Positions 60,903 to 64,000 of a stretch of 64,000 bases of DNA are shown one piece after another. A program made the position numbers and the translations under genes. Position 1 is the stretch's first letter; the number at the start of each line of letters is the position of its first letter. Source of the DNA: Tomitella gaofuii (GTDB taxonomy: Bacteria > Actinomycetota > Actinomycetes > Mycobacteriales > Mycobacteriaceae); contig NZ_CP059900.1 of assembly GCF_014126825.1 (NCBI RefSeq), positions 2,680,954 through 2,744,953 of the forward strand. The letters are read 5' to 3'. The notes beneath the pieces were generated by a model, which was not told where the DNA came from, ran no database searches, and saw only the letters and a program-made list of their open reading frames with translations.

Positions 60903-61787
60903 TCAGTTGAGCGAACCGAACAGGTTCCCCAAGCTCCCCGCCAACTGGCACACCGAACCGGTGCAGATCGTGTAAGAGATGGTCACCGACGGGGCCTCGT
61001 CCTCGCCGGCGAGAGTCATCGTGCCGCCCTCGGGGACCAGCGACGATCCGCCGCCACCGCCACCGGCGTGCCAGCCGTCGCTCACGGCACCGCCGCCGCC
61101 ACCGCCGTACCAGCCGCCTCCGCCGCCCCCGGCCATGTTGAGGGCGCTGACCCATACGCCTGCACCGCCGTTGCCGAACTCCCCGTCGTGGCCACGATGC
61201 TCGCCCAAACCACCGCCTGTGCCAGGGGCGTCGACGCTGGCAGCGGTGCCCGCGCCATCACCCGAACCATCCTCGCCGGCGTTCCCGCCATCACGGTCGG
61301 TTCCGGCTCCGCCACCGCCCGCCGCGACGATGAGCCTGGAATCCAGGGCGTCGGATATCCGAACATCGGAAGCACCGCCCCCACGACCGTTGCCGTAGCC
61401 ACCGCCGTTGAATCCGCCGTCGCTACCGTTGCCTCCGACAAGTACCCGGATATCCGCGCCTGACTGCACATCGACCGTCCCGTCGACCTTCGCGCCGAGG
61501 CCCCCTGGATTATTCGTGCTCTGCCCCTGTCCCCCGATCGCCGTCACGTCGAGCTCACTCACCCCGTCCGGCACGTGGAAGGTCTGCGCGGCTCCGGTGT
61601 AGTCGAACTCGCACACCACCCGCGTGGAGGCGAGCGGCGGCGTGTACGCGGTGCAGTTGCTCGGCAAGGGAGCCGCCCCGGCAGCCCCCGGCAATGCCAC
61701 CGCCGCGGCCCCCGCGAGCGCCATCGTCGCGAACCCCACTCCCGTCTTCGCGGCCGTCCTGCCGACCGATCGCCGTCGATGCATCAC
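60903..61787 (-). CDS. Secreted glycine-rich protein
   Basis: A 294-residue exported protein. The signal peptide ([13 protein letters not shown], then a hydrophobic run ending GAAGAAPLP) is followed by a small beta domain ([20 protein letters not shown]). A long Gly-rich region (about residues 90-265) has clusters such as [16 protein letters not shown] and the motif [15 protein letters not shown] seen in other bacterial Gly-rich surface proteins. Two Cys near the C-terminus (CTGSVC) may form a disulfide. It is probably a cell-surface or matrix protein. It lies downstream of a two-component system and may be its target. Confidence 0.8.
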   Translation of the reverse strand: MMHRRRSVGRTAAKTGVGFATMALAGAAAVALPGAAGAAPLPSNCTAYTPPLASTRVVCEFDYTGAAQTFHVPDGVSELDVTAIGGQGQSTNNPGGLGAKVDGTVDVQSGADIRVLVGGNGSDGGFNGGGYGNGRGGGASDVRISDALDSRLIVAAGGGGAGTDRDGGNAGEDGSGDGAGTAASVDAPGTGGGLGEHRGHDGEFGNGGAGVWVSALNMAGGGGGGWYGGGGGGAVSDGWHAGGGGGGSSLVPEGGTMTLAGEDEAPSVTISYTICTGSVCQLAGSLGNLFGSLN

Positions 61788-61849
61788 GTTCTCCTCACGC
61801 TTGGATTCCGATGGACCCCTTCACCATGTGCCGCGCGAGGCCGCGATAC

Positions 61850-61867
61850 ATCCGCCATATGGCGGAT
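61850..61867. promoter_or_regulatory. 18-bp perfect palindrome upstream of the glycine-rich gene
   Basis: ATCCGCCATATGGCGGAT is perfectly self-complementary, 63 bases upstream of the glycine-rich gene start. A TTGAAA box lies next to it on the minus strand. It looks like an operator for a dimeric regulator, possibly the adjacent NarL-type regulator. Confidence 0.65.
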
Positions 61868-61925
61868 CTTTTCAACCTGTTTTCATCACGATCGAATAAC
61901 GGAGCATCGGGAGCCGCTCACCTGC

Positions 61926-61981
61926 CGACCAAGCGGATAGTGCACGCCAGCACCCCGGATCGTGCAGAAAACGCTTGGTCG
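61926..61981. repeat. 10-bp inverted repeat after the response regulator gene
   Basis: CGACCAAGCG (61926-61935) and CGCTTGGTCG (61972-61981) are perfect inverted copies separated by 36 bases, 20 bases beyond the response regulator stop. It could be a terminator with a branched loop or a pair of binding sites. Confidence 0.5.
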
Positions 61982-62000
61982 ACGGGAAGACCGGACGCAC

Positions 62001-62663
62001 TCACCCCGGGGTGACGACGCCGCTCTCGTAGGCCACCACCACGGCCTGGGCCCGGTCGCGCAGCCCCAGCTTGGCCAGCACCTTGCCCACATGCGTCTTC
62101 ACCGTCTGTTCGGACAGGAACAGCGTCTGGGCGATCTCGCCGTTGGAGAGCCCGCGCGCGACGTGCTCGAGCACCTCACGTTCGCGCGGAGTGAGCTCTG
62201 CGAGCCCCGGGGGCAGGGACCGGGGCGCGGAGCGCCGACGTACCGATTCGCTGATCATCCGCCGGGTGATGGACGGGGCCAGCAGCGCGTCCCCGCCCGC
62301 CACCACCCGCACCGCCCGCACCAGCTCGTCGGCGGGCGCATCCTTGAGCAGGAACCCGCTGGCTCCGGCGCGCAGGGCATCGTAGACGTAGTCGTCGATG
62401 TCGAAGGTGGTGAGCATCAACACGCGCACCGGCGGGTCGAGGCGCGCGTCCATGATCGTACGGGCGGCGTCGATGCCGTTCATCTCCGGCATACGCACGT
62501 CCATCAGCACCACATCCGGCCGCAGGCGGCGCACCTCGGCGACGGCCGCGCGCCCGTCCGCCGCGTCGCCGACCACGCTGATGTCGGTCTGGGCCGCCAG
62601 CAGCGCGCCGAAGCCCTGCCGGACCATCGCCTGGTCGTCTGCGATGAACACCGTGATCGTCAC
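62001..62663 (-). CDS. NarL/LuxR-family response regulator
   Basis: A 220-residue regulator. The receiver domain has the acidic pocket at Asp9/Asp10, the phosphoacceptor Asp55 (VVLMDVRMPEMNG) and the conserved Lys in FLLKDAPADEL. The LuxR-type helix-turn-helix (LTPREREVLEHVARGLSNGEIA, TVKTHVGKVLAKLGLRDR) is at the C-terminus. GTG 62663 lies four bases after the kinase stop, so the two are cotranscribed. The likely target is the glycine-rich gene downstream. Confidence 0.93.
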   Translation of the reverse strand: MTITVFIADDQAMVRQGFGALLAAQTDISVVGDAADGRAAVAEVRRLRPDVVLMDVRMPEMNGIDAARTIMDARLDPPVRVLMLTTFDIDDYVYDALRAGASGFLLKDAPADELVRAVRVVAGGDALLAPSITRRMISESVRRRSAPRSLPPGLAELTPREREVLEHVARGLSNGEIAQTLFLSEQTVKTHVGKVLAKLGLRDRAQAVVVAYESGVVTPG

Positions 62664-62667
62664 CGGA

Positions 62668-63996
62668 TCATCCTGCCTGACGCGCAGTCTCGGCGAGGGG
62701 AAGCGCCGCACGGACGACGAAGCCGCCGTCCTCGGCGGGGAGCGCCGACAGTGTGCCGCCCACCGCGGCGGCGCGTTCCCGCATCCCCGGAATGCCGTTG
62801 CCGCCGCCGGATTCCGTCGCCGGCGCGAGTCCCGGTCCGTTCACGATCTCCACCATCACTTCGTCGTCGTTCTCGTCCGCCCGCAACGAAATCCGCACCC
62901 GCGCCCCGGGAGCATGCCGGGTGGCGTTGGACAACGACTCCTGCACGATCCGGTACAGCACGACGCCCGCAGCGGTGCGGATCCGCGCGGTGTCGCCCGA
63001 CTCCTCGTAGTGCGCGTCGATCCCCGCACGCCTGCTGCCCTCGACCAGTTCGCCGATCCTGTCCACGCCCGGCTGCGGCGCCCGTTCCGCCGTGTGCTCG
63101 TCGCTGCGCAGCACGCCGAGCATCGCACGTACCTCGTCGAGGGCCTCGCGCGCCGTGCCGGCGATCGAATCGAACTCGGCGGTCGTCGCCGGCTCGAGCC
63201 CGCCGAGCCGGTACTGCGCCGTCTGCGCCTGCACCACGACGAGCGACATGTGGTGCGCGACGACGTCGTGCAGGTCGCGGGCGATCCGTGCCCGCTCCTC
63301 CAGCACCGCCCTGCGGCTGCGCTCCGCCCGGCTGAGCTCCTCCTGCCGTTCGAGCTGACGCCGGGAGAGCCACAGCCGCCGCAGCAGGACGGTGAACACG
63401 AGGAGCGTGGTGAGCCCCACCACCCAGCCGAACCAGTCGGAGCCCGGCGCGTACACCGCGAAAACGATGACGGTGCCGACCCACACGGCGGCCACCCGCT
63501 CGCGTTGCTCCGTCAGACACACCGCTATGTACAAGGCAAGCAGGACGAGTATGTGCACCACCTGCCACGGCGGCCCGCCGGGCGCCTCGGGCGTGGGATC
63601 GAACGCCACCGGGATGACGATGGCCGCCGCGATCGAGATGCTCCAGCCCAGTACGGGATTGACGCGCACCAACAGGAAGGGGAACGCGGCGAGTGCGGCG
63701 ATCACCGGTTGCAACGGCGGAGGCACCTGGTGGGTGAGATGCAGCGTCGGCCAGGCGACCGAGTAGAGGATCGCCGTGACCACCACGATGAGCGTGACCT
63801 CGCCGCGGCCCGCGAACGCGGCCCGCACGCGGCGCACGCCCCGGCGGGGCTTCGACGCCGCACGCTTTTCCGCGCGGCGCTGCAGGCGGAGTTCCTTGCG
63901 CGACCGGCCGTCGACCGCACGACGCCGCCGCAGGTAGCGGCGCCTACGATCGACGCCGCCCTGCTCACGTCCGCGCGCCCGCCGCCGAAACCTCAC
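62668..63996 (-). CDS. NarL-type sensor histidine kinase
   Basis: A 442-residue membrane kinase. A basic N-terminus of about 60 residues precedes four to six membrane segments (about residues 66-205). The HisKA_3 dimerisation domain follows with the phosphoacceptor His243 (RARIARDLHDVVAHHMS), then an ATPase domain with the N box SLSNATRHAPGA and G box GGGNGIPGMRERAAA. No extracytoplasmic sensor domain is seen. The GTG at 63996 is four bases from the window edge, so the true start may lie beyond it. Confidence 0.9.
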   Translation of the reverse strand: MRFRRRARGREQGGVDRRRRYLRRRRAVDGRSRKELRLQRRAEKRAASKPRRGVRRVRAAFAGRGEVTLIVVVTAILYSVAWPTLHLTHQVPPPLQPVIAALAAFPFLLVRVNPVLGWSISIAAAIVIPVAFDPTPEAPGGPPWQVVHILVLLALYIAVCLTEQRERVAAVWVGTVIVFAVYAPGSDWFGWVVGLTTLLVFTVLLRRLWLSRRQLERQEELSRAERSRRAVLEERARIARDLHDVVAHHMSLVVVQAQTAQYRLGGLEPATTAEFDSIAGTAREALDEVRAMLGVLRSDEHTAERAPQPGVDRIGELVEGSRRAGIDAHYEESGDTARIRTAAGVVLYRIVQESLSNATRHAPGARVRISLRADENDDEVMVEIVNGPGLAPATESGGGNGIPGMRERAAAVGGTLSALPAEDGGFVVRAALPLAETARQAG

Positions 63997-64000
63997 GCGC

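Noticed and set aside
61926-61981. Inverted repeat considered as an attachment or recombination site
   Set aside because: No integrase or mobile gene is nearby and there are no flanking direct repeats.

Overview
The window is a gene-dense, very GC-rich piece of a chromosome from the order Mycobacteriales (Actinomycetota), probably from a genus outside Mycobacterium. The gene order is the conserved backbone known from Mycobacterium tuberculosis between ffh (Rv2916c) and pfkA (Rv3010c), with intervening genes lost. GTG starts, ATGA/GTGA overlaps, leaderless-looking starts, proteins such as SepIVA, LppZ, FbiD and MutT1, a lysine-rich HupB tail and an IclR regulator beside leuCD all fit. The genus cannot be fixed from the sequence.

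Region 1 (1-18.1 kb, mostly minus strand) holds targeting, nitrogen and chromosome genes: ffh (cut by the left edge), glnK, amtB, ftsY, an inserted plus-strand AurF-like diiron oxygenase, smc, acyP, osmC, an accessory island, fpg, rnc, rpmF, a DUF177 gene, sepIVA and coaD. The glnD gene normally found after glnK is missing, and GlnK has Phe where the modified Tyr51 should be. The island (about 10.1-13.8 kb) between osmC and fpg carries a decayed hipBA toxin-antitoxin pair and a CoiA-like nuclease gene.

Region 2 (18.1-36.4 kb) holds rsmD, pyc, recG, a FakA-like DAK2 protein, rpmB, ung, a gamma-carbonic-anhydrase-like protein, thiL, a DUF3515 protein, ddl, gpsA, fbiD/cofC (cofactor F420), ppk1 and mutT1.

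Region 3 (36.4-60.7 kb) holds hupB with a long repeated Lys/Ala tail, leuD and leuC divergent from an IclR regulator, a likely unannotated 39-residue protein, tRNA-Glu and tRNA-Gln beside gltX, an acyl-CoA synthetase, a FAH-family hydrolase, leuB, serA, a secreted trypsin-like protease, ilvC, ilvN, ilvB, a CFP6-like PH-domain protein, ilvD, a DoxX protein, lppZ, gatB and pfkA. Most of branched-chain amino acid synthesis is here (ilvBNC, ilvD, leuB, leuCD). ilvB is preceded by a classical attenuator: a promoter, a short leader peptide with Leu-Leu-Val-Ile codons and a terminator hairpin with a U run. gltX, tRNA-Gln and gatB together fit indirect Gln-tRNA synthesis.

Region 4 (60.7-64 kb) holds a secreted glycine-rich protein followed upstream by a NarL-type response regulator and its histidine kinase. 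The gap between them contains an 18-bp perfect palindrome. Many convergent or operon-end junctions carry long perfect hairpins without a U tract.
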